The position numbers and the translations under genes were made by a program. A model generated the notes under the pieces. The model worked only from the letters and a program-made list of their open reading frames with translations, ran no database searches and had not been told where the DNA came from. 64,000 nt of DNA from Rickettsiales bacterium (GTDB lineage: Bacteria > Bacteroidota > Bacteroidia > Cytophagales > Cyclobacteriaceae), in NCBI GenBank assembly GCA_002729235.1, contig PBTY01000055.1:17983-81982 (forward strand), in the 5' to 3' direction. Shown in pieces: positions 1-8,412 of this stretch. Position 1 is the stretch's first letter, and the number at the start of each line of letters is the position of its first letter.

Positions 1-230
1 AAATTGTGCCACATAGCAATATTGAGTTTGAGTTGATCTATTCTTTTGAAAAAGGTATGCCTCAGAAACCCAAGCGCTCTCCACTGGTATTTTCTATTGG
101 CACGTTTGAGTCCTATTTTTTCAATCTCGAATGCGCGCAATTCCTGCAAGTCTCCACGAATACCTTCATAGAGATCATCTTTGCAGAGGCGCTGCAGTAT
201 TCGATCGATTAAAAATTCTTTATTCACCAC
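1..230 (-). CDS. FtsX-type ABC transporter permease, N-terminal fragment (cut by window edge)
   Basis: An open minus-strand frame runs from a GTG pair at 230/227 off the left edge (76 codons visible). It overlaps the last 8-11 bases of the PadR gene, as the permease at 11753 overlaps its own PadR. The visible part has the acidic-basic pattern KDDLYEGIRGDLQEL, which matches CRDERLEELEGDLLEM at the N-terminus of the complete permease at 11753. By that homology it is the small cytoplasmic domain that precedes the first membrane helix in this Bacteroidota permease group. The FtsX/MacB domains themselves lie outside the window, so membrane topology is inferred. The GTG start is the only plausible one; no ATG is in frame near the junction. 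Confidence 0.75.
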   Translation of the reverse strand, partial: MVNKEFLIDRILQRLCKDDLYEGIRGDLQELRAFEIEKIGLKRANRKYQWRALGFLRHTFFKRIDQLKLNIAMWHN

Positions 231-555
231 GATTAAAAGCTATTCCAGGGATAGCGTTCCACAGTTGATTTCGGATTTCTCTAGATTCATGAAGGACTTT
301 TTCACCCGCTACAGTTACTCTGAAAAGGTGTTTTCGTCTTCCACCTCGTTCTTTGGTGGCGCCATCGTATCTTGATTCGCAATATCCTTTCTCCTCCAAC
401 CGCTTCAATACCGAATGAACCGTGCTAATAGTGAGCTTGCGTCCAGTTCGCTCTTCCACATTTTGCATCACCGCCACACCATAAGCATCATCATACAATG
501 TTCCGACAGTTAATAAAATGATTTCTTCGAGTTCTCCTATCTGTGTGCCTTTCAT
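220..555 (-). CDS. PadR-family transcriptional regulator (cassette 1)
   Basis: A 111-residue protein with the PadR winged-helix layout: an N-terminal segment (GELEEIILLTVGTL), recognition region around residues 35-55 (ISTVHSVLKRLEEKGY), and the wing with GGRRKHLFRVT, then a C-terminal dimerisation helix. It is clearly paralogous to the regulator at 11424 (shared ISxxHxVLxRLExKxYxESR and ERGGxRKxLFxxT patterns). The ATG at 555 follows a 10-bp inverted repeat and a pair of operator-like repeats. It is translationally coupled to the downstream permease and probably represses its own two-gene operon in response to a small hydrophobic ligand, which is typical for PadR proteins; the ligand is unknown. 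Confidence 0.9.
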   Translation of the reverse strand: MKGTQIGELEEIILLTVGTLYDDAYGVAVMQNVEERTGRKLTISTVHSVLKRLEEKGYCESRYDGATKERGGRRKHLFRVTVAGEKVLHESREIRNQLWNAIPGIAFNRGE

Positions 556-556
556 G

Positions 557-600
557 ATCTGTTACTAATAATACTGTTGATTTACGCTAAAGTAACAGAT
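557..600 (-). promoter_or_regulatory. Perfect 10-bp inverted repeat in the PadR-1 leader
   Basis: ATCTGTTACT at 557-566 and AGTAACAGAT at 591-600 are exact reverse complements separated by 24 bases, ending one base before the PadR start codon. In the transcript this would be a hairpin over the ribosome-binding region; in DNA it could be a second regulator site. A promoter-like TACTTTAG lies in the outer arm on the minus strand. Confidence 0.55.
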
Positions 601-602
601 TA

Positions 603-653
603 GTTTCGGTTTTGTCGAAATTGGATAAAATATTTGTTTCGGTTTTGTCGAAA
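603..653 (-). promoter_or_regulatory. Tandem operator-like repeats upstream of PadR-1
   Basis: The 18-mer GTTTCGGTTTTGTCGAAA occurs exactly twice, at 603-620 and 636-653, 33 bp apart (about three helical turns). Each copy is itself a partial palindrome, TTTCG-N7-CGAAA. The position 48-98 bp upstream of the PadR start suggests autoregulatory binding sites; binding itself is inferred. Confidence 0.6.
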
Positions 654-669
654 AACCTATTTAAGTGCC

Positions 670-3156
670 TTATGGATCTGTTTTGGCGAGAAGTGAATCG
701 TACTCAGTTTTGTAGTTTTGATGAAGGAGATGTTCCTCGCCCAGTACTTTCTTACTTATAGAGATGGCTTGCCGGTAATGATGTTTTGCTTTCTCGATTT
801 GATCCATTTCCCAGTAAAGCCTCCCAAGTAGCCAGTTGGAGTAACTAATTTTTTGATGTTCTTCACCAAAGTTTATCGAGTATATATTAAAAGCTTTCTG
901 ATAGTAATTTTCTGCCTCTTTCCACCGATGTAAGTAGAACTGAACATTCCCTAAACTAACATAATCTCCTGCTACATAGGGGTGGTTTTTACCCAGAGTT
1001 TCTATATCAGCATCCAGCACCTTTTCGAAATAGCTATTTGCTTCCTTATATTTTTTTTGACTCAGTTTTGAGTTACCGAGGTTGTACAAAGTAGAAACTG
1101 TGTATTGGTTGGTTGGGCCATATTTGTCCAAGTAGGTATGGTAGGCTATTTCGGATAGAGAATCTGACATTTTATAATTCTCAATTTTATAATAGGCAGA
1201 CCCTAAATTGGTCAATGTGACCATCAAACTGGGATTGTGATTCTCATAGATTTCTAGTTTTCTTGAGAGTTGTTGTGATAGAATTTCAATTTGTTTTTGA
1301 TAAAGTCCGAGACGCTCATAGGCCAGAGCAATATTATTTTGGGCAATGAAAAGTACGTCAATATTGGAATGTTGATAAGCTAATCCGATCTTCAATGCCT
1401 TTTTTGCATAATCTAATGCTTCGTCATATTCTGATAACTCTCTGAGATTACTGCTATGGTAATTGTACGCCATGGCCAGGACCGCTTGAGGTTCTTCAGT
1501 GTAAACCTGGTTCACGGTTAAGCCGTTTGGAATCGCTTCCTCTAATAACTCAATAGATTTTTTGGTTACGTCTCTTCCCTCCGCATATTGTGCAAGTGAG
1601 TATTTTATATTTCCTTTTGTGTGGTATGCGAAAGCTAGTGCGACGGGGTATTCATTGCTTTGCTTCAATAGTTCAATACATAAGTCTATTGCAGAATCAG
1701 CGGATTCATATTGAGACATATTTCGATAGTAACCTGCCATATTACTATATGCATTGGCTAGATCTATATCCTTGGTTTCTGAGCTATTCAAATAAATGGA
1801 GAGAGCCTCCTCATAAATGGGTTTTGTCTCTTTCCACAGTCCTACTTCAGAGTAAACTTCCCCAATTTGCGTCAGAGCAAATGCTTTTACCTCAGTATTT
1901 TTAAGCTTATCAATTTCAAGCTTTGAGTTATTTAGCAAATCCCGAGCGGTCAGGTCTGCCAATTGAGTTTGGTTGGGATTATTGGCTTGAAATATGCTTT
2001 TTAGGAATTTATTTGCTTCTTCAAGCTTAGCTTTTTCTTGACGTGTTTTCTGAATTTGCAACTGATTGGTGATTGCTGAACCGACTGAAACTATCAGAAT
2101 AATTAGTGTCAAGCTTACAGCTATCTTATTTCTTCGGATGTAAAGTAGTGACTGCTCCAGAATATCTGCTTGGCCAGCAATAGTAGGGTGGAGCGTCTGA
2201 TAATTAATTAAGTCTTGAGCAAACTCCGAGGCAGATAAATAGCGGTTTTCAATTTGAGATTCCAGGGATTTTTGAAGGACATCACTTAATCTGGAGCTTA
2301 TTTTGATTTCCTTTCTGGTGTATTTCCAGTTAATTATTTCTTCTTGTAGCTCTTCTTTGGTTGAACTCTTAAACGGAGAGGAAGAAGTCAGTAATTCATA
2401 GAGCATCAGCCCCACCTGATAGAGATCAGACTGGGTTGTTGCCGGATTTTGTTGAATCACTTCAGGTGACATGTATCGTAGTGTGCCTGATTCTCTCCAC
2501 GCGAAATCGGTTGCAAGGTTTTGGCCAATCCCAAAATCTACCAATTTTGGTTCGCCCTCAGGAGTAATAAGAATATTTGCAGGTTTCAAATCACGATGTA
2601 AAATAAACCTGTTATGTGCATGTTGTAAGGCACTAAGAACCTTGATTATTAAGGTTGTTTTTTGATCAATGGTTAAGTGATTTGAGGTGCAATATTGGTC
2701 AATAGGAATCCCATCGATGTATTCCATGACGATATAAGGAATTCCATCTGATGTGATACCACCATCAAATATTTTTCCAATATTGGGATGATTAAGGTTA
2801 GCTAAAAGCTCTCTTTCAGTATTGAAATAAGCGATGTGATTCTCAGTTAGATTATGAGGAGGCAGTAGTTTAATGGCTACCTGCTGTTCAAATAAATTAT
2901 CTGCTCGTTTTGCCAGATAAACCTGAGCCATACCTCCTTTGCCAACTTGTTCGATCAGAGCGTATTTCCCAATCCGATAACCTGTCTCCAGGTTAATCTC
3001 CAGGCAATTGGCGATTTCTTTTTCCAGGATTATACTTAAATTATCAAAGAAGTCGTCGGCTTCTTTCTGCTGATTGACTAGTTGATCGATATCGGCATTA
3101 GGATCTATGGATGTCATAAATGCGATCCATTCATCACGTGAAATTTGATCAGACAT
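670..3156 (-). CDS. Membrane serine/threonine protein kinase with TPR sensor
   Basis: 828 residues. The cytoplasmic kinase domain spans about residues 63-320: glycine loop VGKGGMAQVY, ATP lysine in VAIK (96), catalytic HRDLKPAN (187-194) and DFG (207-209), all intact. One transmembrane helix follows (about 344-363), then about 450 residues of TPR repeats that would lie on the far side of the membrane. Residues 1-60 include a small N-terminal region before the kinase. The gene starts 13 bases after the stop of an ECF-type sigma factor, so the two are almost certainly co-transcribed. Such sigma/TPR-kinase pairs are known in Bacteroidota and Planctomycetes; the kinase probably relays an envelope signal to the sigma factor or shares its targets. 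The stimulus is not evident from sequence. Confidence 0.92.
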   Translation of the reverse strand: MSDQISRDEWIAFMTSIDPNADIDQLVNQQKEADDFFDNLSIILEKEIANCLEINLETGYRIGKYALIEQVGKGGMAQVYLAKRADNLFEQQVAIKLLPPHNLTENHIAYFNTERELLANLNHPNIGKIFDGGITSDGIPYIVMEYIDGIPIDQYCTSNHLTIDQKTTLIIKVLSALQHAHNRFILHRDLKPANILITPEGEPKLVDFGIGQNLATDFAWRESGTLRYMSPEVIQQNPATTQSDLYQVGLMLYELLTSSSPFKSSTKEELQEEIINWKYTRKEIKISSRLSDVLQKSLESQIENRYLSASEFAQDLINYQTLHPTIAGQADILEQSLLYIRRNKIAVSLTLIILIVSVGSAITNQLQIQKTRQEKAKLEEANKFLKSIFQANNPNQTQLADLTARDLLNNSKLEIDKLKNTEVKAFALTQIGEVYSEVGLWKETKPIYEEALSIYLNSSETKDIDLANAYSNMAGYYRNMSQYESADSAIDLCIELLKQSNEYPVALAFAYHTKGNIKYSLAQYAEGRDVTKKSIELLEEAIPNGLTVNQVYTEEPQAVLAMAYNYHSSNLRELSEYDEALDYAKKALKIGLAYQHSNIDVLFIAQNNIALAYERLGLYQKQIEILSQQLSRKLEIYENHNPSLMVTLTNLGSAYYKIENYKMSDSLSEIAYHTYLDKYGPTNQYTVSTLYNLGNSKLSQKKYKEANSYFEKVLDADIETLGKNHPYVAGDYVSLGNVQFYLHRWKEAENYYQKAFNIYSINFGEEHQKISYSNWLLGRLYWEMDQIEKAKHHYRQAISISKKVLGEEHLLHQNYKTEYDSLLAKTDP

Positions 3157-3169
3157 GGCGGTGTATTTC

Positions 3170-3742
3170 TTATGCTGGAACGGCAGTGATTTGCTGGTGC
3201 AGCCAGGTTTTGGCCATTGACCATTGTCTCTTTACTGTGCTAGGACTTGATCCAACCACTGAGGCAGTTTCTTCGATGCTGAGCCCTGCAAAAAATCGAC
3301 ATTCCACAATTTTGGTATAATCCGGCTGCTTTTGCTCCAAAACGGTCAAAGCATCCTGAATTTGTAAAATGATGGACTTGCTTTCTTCTGAGAGGAGCAG
3401 CTGTTCTTCTAAATCATCAATCTGTATTTTTTCTCCTGATCGTTTTTGAGTGCCTTTTTTATGACATGCATTCACCAATATTTGACGGATAGCTTTGGAT
3501 GCCAGGTTGAGAAAGTGTGCCTTATTCTCAAGTTGAGATAAATCTGCTTTGGATAGCTTCATATAGGCTTCATGCACAAGTGCGGTTGTATTAAGTGTAT
3601 CCTGATTCCTAAAGCGAATTCGAATAAGGTGGGCACTTTGTCTCAACTCTTGATAGACAAGTGGAAATAAGTGATCCAATGCTTGTTGATCACCAGCGTT
3701 AATTCGCTCAATGATTTTATTGAGTTCAGTTTCACTGATCAT
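3170..3742 (-). CDS. ECF-type RNA polymerase sigma factor (Sigma70_ECF group)
   Basis: 190 residues from the ATG at 3742. Region 2 lies around residues 20-75 (TALVHEAYMKL), region 4 near the C-terminus (LSIEETASVVGSSPSTVKRQWSM), the helix-turn-helix that reads the -35 element. I chose 3742 because the longer open frame would begin at 3859, inside the terminator of the preceding gene, and its extra 39 residues look non-conserved. The usual length of this sigma group is about 185-190. No anti-sigma factor is adjacent; the co-transcribed membrane kinase takes that position, so activity may be set by phosphorylation rather than sequestration. That last point is inference. Confidence 0.88.
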   Translation of the reverse strand: MISETELNKIIERINAGDQQALDHLFPLVYQELRQSAHLIRIRFRNQDTLNTTALVHEAYMKLSKADLSQLENKAHFLNLASKAIRQILVNACHKKGTQKRSGEKIQIDDLEEQLLLSEESKSIILQIQDALTVLEQKQPDYTKIVECRFFAGLSIEETASVVGSSPSTVKRQWSMAKTWLHQQITAVPA

Positions 3743-3824
3743 AGGAACTAGGGCGTTTTGGCGAATTGGAAAGTTACTAATTATTGTTCGAATAGTCCTG
3801 CTCAATGGAGGGGAATGAATACAA

Positions 3825-3850
3825 AATCCCAGCCGAAAGTGGCTGGGATT
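3825..3850 (-). terminator. Rho-independent terminator of the beta-helix lipoprotein gene
   Basis: AATCCCAGCC (3825-3834) pairs perfectly with GGCTGGGATT (3841-3850), a 10-bp stem with a 6-base loop. On the minus strand it is followed by TTTGT, 34 bases after the stop codon at 3884. It separates that gene from the sigma factor transcript. Confidence 0.8.
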
Positions 3851-3883
3851 AGGAAACATATGAAGATAAGCTTTAGTGACCGC

Positions 3884-6511
3884 CTAGTTACTATCGCCTT
3901 CTACATTGTTAGTGAATGTATTGTTTGAGGCGGTTAAAACACCAATGGAATAAAGTCCCCATCCTTTACTGTTTGAAATAGTACAGTTAGTGACGGACAG
4001 CTGTGCATCTTGTTCTACACCAACACTTGCTGCAAAATTTGGCCCTGTGAAATCATGTTGTGAATTTCCAGCATAGCTCACTTCTGTGTAGTCCAGGCTA
4101 TTCATGCTGTTGGATGATACAAAGAAGAGTCCTTTCCAATGCAAATTTCCGCTGATATTAGAAGAGGTGAATTTGATCATGTTGCTAGCTGTGCCTTCTG
4201 CGATAAATGCTCCTCTAACTTCAATCACAATGTCTTCATTCATCTCAAAGACTGATCCAGCTGCCACTGAAGTGGTGCCTTCAAGGTATAAATTGCCAGT
4301 GACTCTGTAGGAGGCATCATTGGATAAAGCATTCCATGTAACATCTTTGTTGTCGGATTGATTGGAACCAAAAATTTCTACTTCTGCATAACTATTGTTG
4401 GTAAAAGTAGTGTTACCATCCATGGCATCAACCTCATCTGCAGGTACACCCACCGCTCTTTGATTTGAAGAGAATGTGTTGTTGGCAAATGTTTCAAGAA
4501 TTCCTCCCTGATCGTCTACATAGAGACCATAATCTGCATTGTTGGAAATGCTGGAATTGGAAATGGATACTTTTCCACCCAAATCTACTCCAACAGCTGC
4601 AGCGTAATTATCTCCTGTAAAATCGATCACACTATTGCCAGCATAAGAGATGTCACAGTAATCCAAATGGTTCAAAGAACTTGCAGAAGGAATGTAAATC
4701 CCTTTCCAAAGAAGTCCACCGATCACATTGGAAGAAGTGAAAGTAATTCTATCAGAATCACTACCAATTGCGCTAAGTGAACCAGAAACGGTAAATAGTA
4801 CATTTTCATCCAGCTCAATGTCTACACCTGGATTTATCGTTAGATCGCCTAGTATTTCTATGTTCCCTGATATGGTGTATGCTGCGTTGCTATTTAGGTT
4901 GACCCAGCTGGAGGTTTTATTTGCATCATAGTCAGATCTGAAAATTTCAACATCAGCAAAAGAGTTGCTGCTAAAAGTTGTTGCTTCGTCTAGTGCTTCC
5001 ACTTCATTGGCAGGTAGGCCAACTGCATTGTCATTATTTTCAAAGTGGTTATTGGCAAATTCTGCTAATAAACCACCTTGATCATCGATATAAAGCGCGT
5101 AGCCTTTGTTGTCATGAAGCGTGGAATTAGTAACAGATACTTTGCCTCCCTCGTCAACTCCAATTGCAGCAGGGTAGTTTTCTCCGGTAAAATCAATATT
5201 AGAGTTACCTGCATATGAGATTGATGAGTAATTGAAAGCATTTCTGCTATCGCCGGAAACGATGAGTATTCCCTTCCAGTGTAGGTCCTGAGAGATATTG
5301 GAAGAGGTGAATTCAACCAGCTGGTTTTCGGCTCCATTCACTATCATGGCGCCAGTTACATAGATCAATACGTCTTCATCTACTTCAAATTTGGCTCCAG
5401 CTTCAATTGTTAAGGTTCCTCCGATTTCAATACCACCTGAAATAGTGTATGTGGCATCTTCGCTAAGAGCATTCCAGGTAGTCTCTTCCGTTTCGAGTAG
5501 ATTGGAACTGAAAATTTCCACGTCAGATTGCGTATTGTTTACGAATGTTGAGGTGTTGTCAATGTCAGTTACTTCGTTTGCCCAGGTGGCTACCCCATTG
5601 TCATTAGCCTCCATATGGTTGTTGGAAAATTTATTTAATCGACCTCCATTATCATCTACATATACCGCATATCCTTTGTTTTTAATGAAGGTTGAGTTAG
5701 AAATGCTCACGTTTCCTGTAGATTCTATGCCGATAGCGGCAGAATAGTTTTGACCTGTGAAATCAAAATTTGAGTTTCCAGCCAGGCTAAAATGAGCATA
5801 CGATATACTATTTGCATTGCTGCTTGAGGCAATATAGATTCCTTTCCAATAGAGTTCTCCTGCTTTATTCGCTGGTTCAAAAACAATTGAATCTGTTGCT
5901 GTTCCTTCAGCAACTAGTGTTCCAGTAGATGTAATGTTCAATGCCATGTCTTCCTGAAAGGCGATTCTGACTCCTGGTTGGATTGTAAGTCCAGCTAAAA
6001 CCTGTACATTCCCATCCACCAGGTAATCAATTAATGAGGCATCATCTTCGTTGATATTTTCCAAGGTTCGATCTGAATCTATAGTTCCGTTCAACCGTAG
6101 AAACCCTCCCGGAATGACCGTGATGGTGGATGATTTGGTATCGCTAACTTCACCATCTAAACTTGTGATTGTCAGGTCCACTGCGTAATCACCAATTTTA
6201 TCAGGAGTGAAGTTTGCCTGAATCGCCGAGGCATTTGATATTTCTACATCACTTCCTTCCGGGATGGCGGTGAATGCCCATTCAATATCAAAACCAGTAG
6301 TTGATTCATTAAAAGAGGTGGTAGCATCTAAAGTGACTTCTTCTCCAATCGTAGGCGACTCTGGAGTGAAAGAGAAAGCTGCAACCAGTTTGATTTCATC
6401 CGTTGAATCTTCTGGTTCTGGCTCATCTTCCGAACAACTTGTCCAAATCATCATGCTCAACATTGTGAGCATCAATATGAACATCTTGATAAGTTCTTTT
6501 CTTGATTTCAT
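3884..6511 (-). CDS. Repeat-built parallel beta-helix lipoprotein with PKD-like domain
   Basis: 875 residues from the ATG at 6511 (MKSRKEL); an upstream in-frame ATG at 6559 would only add 16 residues ahead of the signal peptide. Residues 1-26 are a lipoprotein signal peptide with lipobox IWTSC (Cys26), followed by an acidic SEDEPEPED linker that in Bacteroidota favours export to the cell surface. Residues about 42-135 look like a PKD/Ig-like domain. The rest is four copies of a right-handed beta-helix unit of exactly 190 residues, marked by the Trp of WKG at 222, 412, 602 and 792 and by DFTG at 250, 440, 630 and 820. The last copy lacks its C-terminal third. Likely a surface adhesin or polysaccharide-binding protein; no catalytic residues are apparent and function is unknown. 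Confidence 0.85.
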   Translation of the reverse strand: MKSRKELIKMFILMLTMLSMMIWTSCSEDEPEPEDSTDEIKLVAAFSFTPESPTIGEEVTLDATTSFNESTTGFDIEWAFTAIPEGSDVEISNASAIQANFTPDKIGDYAVDLTITSLDGEVSDTKSSTITVIPGGFLRLNGTIDSDRTLENINEDDASLIDYLVDGNVQVLAGLTIQPGVRIAFQEDMALNITSTGTLVAEGTATDSIVFEPANKAGELYWKGIYIASSSNANSISYAHFSLAGNSNFDFTGQNYSAAIGIESTGNVSISNSTFIKNKGYAVYVDDNGGRLNKFSNNHMEANDNGVATWANEVTDIDNTSTFVNNTQSDVEIFSSNLLETEETTWNALSEDATYTISGGIEIGGTLTIEAGAKFEVDEDVLIYVTGAMIVNGAENQLVEFTSSNISQDLHWKGILIVSGDSRNAFNYSSISYAGNSNIDFTGENYPAAIGVDEGGKVSVTNSTLHDNKGYALYIDDQGGLLAEFANNHFENNDNAVGLPANEVEALDEATTFSSNSFADVEIFRSDYDANKTSSWVNLNSNAAYTISGNIEILGDLTINPGVDIELDENVLFTVSGSLSAIGSDSDRITFTSSNVIGGLLWKGIYIPSASSLNHLDYCDISYAGNSVIDFTGDNYAAAVGVDLGGKVSISNSSISNNADYGLYVDDQGGILETFANNTFSSNQRAVGVPADEVDAMDGNTTFTNNSYAEVEIFGSNQSDNKDVTWNALSNDASYRVTGNLYLEGTTSVAAGSVFEMNEDIVIEVRGAFIAEGTASNMIKFTSSNISGNLHWKGLFFVSSNSMNSLDYTEVSYAGNSQHDFTGPNFAASVGVEQDAQLSVTNCTISNSKGWGLYSIGVLTASNNTFTNNVEGDSN
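3887..6091 (-). repeat. Four tandem 570-bp coding repeats (190 codons each)
   Basis: Within the lipoprotein gene, landmarks recur every 190 codons without any insertion or deletion: WKG at residues 222/412/602/792, AGNS at 244/434/624/814, SAAIG-like at 257/447/637/827, VEIF at 331/521/711. Sequence between copies is diverged (many substitutions), so the repeats are old. Boundaries are approximate; copy 4 stops at about residue 163 of the unit. Confidence 0.85.
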
Positions 6512-6626
6512 AGTTTCATTTGTTTTTATGTTCCCTTTACTGGTCATTACAAGAAACATTTGAAAACTGGGTCAGCGATTTGAAAAAAAATTAGAACATG
6601 TCGTTTTGAGATTGGTTTTTCCTTTA

Positions 6627-7937
6627 ATGGAAAGTAACAAAGAGACAATTGCGGATGAGCTATATGAAATACTAACAGAAGATGGAGAGCAGCGTGTATG
6701 CAAGGACATCTCTGAGGCTTCATGCAATGAGACCCCTGGTAATTATTTTCTCAATGCTTTCAATGGGTTTAGTTCCAAGTTAGCAGAACAGCTAGCCAGT
6801 CCAACTTTAGTCATCCCGTGGGTATTTTCTTTGTTAGGAGTTCCTTCTTTTTTTAGTGGTTTATTAGTTCCGGTCAAGAATGCTGGTTCTTTGGTTCCTC
6901 AGCTGTTTGTATCTGGAAAAATTAGACGATTTAGTAAGCGAAAGTATTTCTGGTCAGGAGCAGCATTGGTTCAGGCGATAGCCATGATGTCGATTGCATT
7001 AACCATTCATTTAGAAAATACCTCTTTATTCGGATGGATTGTTGTTGGTGCGCTCACACTATTTAGTATAGCCAGTGGGGTTGCTTCCATTGCTTTTAAG
7101 GATGTGATGGGAAAGACAATTCCTAAAGGGAAAAGAGGTCAGTTGTTGGCGTTAAGAGCAACTGGAGGTGGAGTTCTGACAACCATAACCGGTATTGTTT
7201 TCTATTTCTTTCTTACCAATACCAAAGATGAGGAAGCTTATGTCTGGATATTCAGTATTGCAGCTGTACTATGGTTAGTAGCCTCGATATTATTTGGGTT
7301 GATTCATGAAGAAGCTGGAGCCACAGATGGGGGTAGAACACCGGTTCAGGAATTGAAAAACGGTCTGAATATTCTTAAAAATGATAATAACTATCGAAGG
7401 TTTCTGATTACGAGGGGTTTGTTGCTCGCTATTCCTCTGGTGCAACCGTTCTTTATACTCTACGCTCAGGAAAATATTGGAGTGGATATCAAGGGGTTAG
7501 GTCTTTTTGTCATCCTCACGGGAGTGAGCAACATGATTAGTAGTCCGTTCTGGGGAAAGTTTGCTGACAAGAGTAGTAAAAAGCTAATGATTGTAACTGG
7601 TGTTATGGCAGCATTGGTTTGTGGCTATTCATTACTTTTTGAGATGTTCCCAAAGGACTGGCAAAATATCTATACCTATTCTCCTGTATTCATTCTGATC
7701 ATTATCTCTTACGGCGGAGCAAGAATGGCTAGAAAGGCTTATTTGGTTGATTATGCTCCGAAAGACGAACGTCCCCTGTATGTTTCCATGGCCAATACCT
7801 CTATCGGTATTCTTATTTTACTTTCTGGAATGCTGAGTTTGATTGTTAATTATTTTGGCATAGAAATAATGGTGTCATTTTTAGCGATCACCATGTTGCT
7901 GGCAGCTTTAAGTGCTGCGAGGCTTAAGGATATTTAA
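6627..7937 (+). CDS. Major facilitator superfamily transporter
   Basis: 436 residues from the ATG at 6627 (MESNKETIADE); a longer frame from 6606 would need a TTG start. After a soluble N-terminal stretch of about 50 residues there are roughly 12 hydrophobic helices with short basic loops, including an MFS-like cytoplasmic loop FADKSSKKLM between helices 8 and 9 and FKDVMGKTIPKGKRG in the middle of the first half. Substrate cannot be told. The closely related annotation in Bacteroidota is simply MFS transporter. The 3' end overlaps the convergent TerB-like gene by 4 bases. Confidence 0.85.
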   Translation: MESNKETIADELYEILTEDGEQRVCKDISEASCNETPGNYFLNAFNGFSSKLAEQLASPTLVIPWVFSLLGVPSFFSGLLVPVKNAGSLVPQLFVSGKIRRFSKRKYFWSGAALVQAIAMMSIALTIHLENTSLFGWIVVGALTLFSIASGVASIAFKDVMGKTIPKGKRGQLLALRATGGGVLTTITGIVFYFFLTNTKDEEAYVWIFSIAAVLWLVASILFGLIHEEAGATDGGRTPVQELKNGLNILKNDNNYRRFLITRGLLLAIPLVQPFFILYAQENIGVDIKGLGLFVILTGVSNMISSPFWGKFADKSSKKLMIVTGVMAALVCGYSLLFEMFPKDWQNIYTYSPVFILIIISYGGARMARKAYLVDYAPKDERPLYVSMANTSIGILILLSGMLSLIVNYFGIEIMVSFLAITMLLAALSAARLKDI

Positions 7938-8323
7938 TACAGGAGATAAGGAAGAAGTAAATCTTTCATTTCTTCTCTGGTAGTGTCTTTGTGTTTGATA
8001 AGAAAATCAACAACATCTGTTGAGAAGCCTAGTTTTTTAGCCATTTGGATAACAAAATATTCCTCTGAATTAGCGACCGTATCATCTGCAAGAACCACCA
8101 ACATACAGTCCATCATGAAGTCCATTTTATCTATGACAGACATAGGAGCTAGACTTTCAGTGTAAGCTGGAGCATCCAGGATTTCTTGAAACTCAGCATC
8201 AGTTGCACCATACTTTTTGCTGATTTTTTCAATAACGGCCTTTTCTTCATCAGCAAAGTCTTCATCAACCATAGCGATTTTTACCAAAATGCTGAGTTGC
8301 TTTTTTTGTTGGAAGTCTAACAT
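7934..8323 (-). CDS. TerB-like domain protein
   Basis: 129 residues, all helical and acidic. The pattern LVKIAMVDEDFADEEKAVIEK near the N-terminus and MDFMMDCMLVVLADDTVANSEE in the second half are the paired acidic helix motifs of the TerB/DjlA-N fold (tellurite-resistance TerB family), which binds metal ions or scaffolds membrane complexes in characterised members. No ter operon partners are nearby, so tellurite resistance should not be assumed. ATG at 8323; convergent with the MFS gene. Confidence 0.75.
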   Translation of the reverse strand: MLDFQQKKQLSILVKIAMVDEDFADEEKAVIEKISKKYGATDAEFQEILDAPAYTESLAPMSVIDKMDFMMDCMLVVLADDTVANSEEYFVIQMAKKLGFSTDVVDFLIKHKDTTREEMKDLLLPYLLY

Positions 8324-8412
8324 AACTCTAGTTTAATTAATTTTCCTGATAGTTGTTTACCTGCATTTCAAATTTTGATAGATGGTTGACCCCAATTCAT
8401 TCCAATTGATTT

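Noticed and set aside
3743-3859. 39-residue N-terminal extension of the sigma factor
   Set aside because: The extended start lies inside the preceding gene's terminator and lacks family similarity.
5391-5747. 118-codon plus-strand frame
   Set aside because: Antisense shadow of the repeat-built lipoprotein; similar frames recur because the gene is repetitive.
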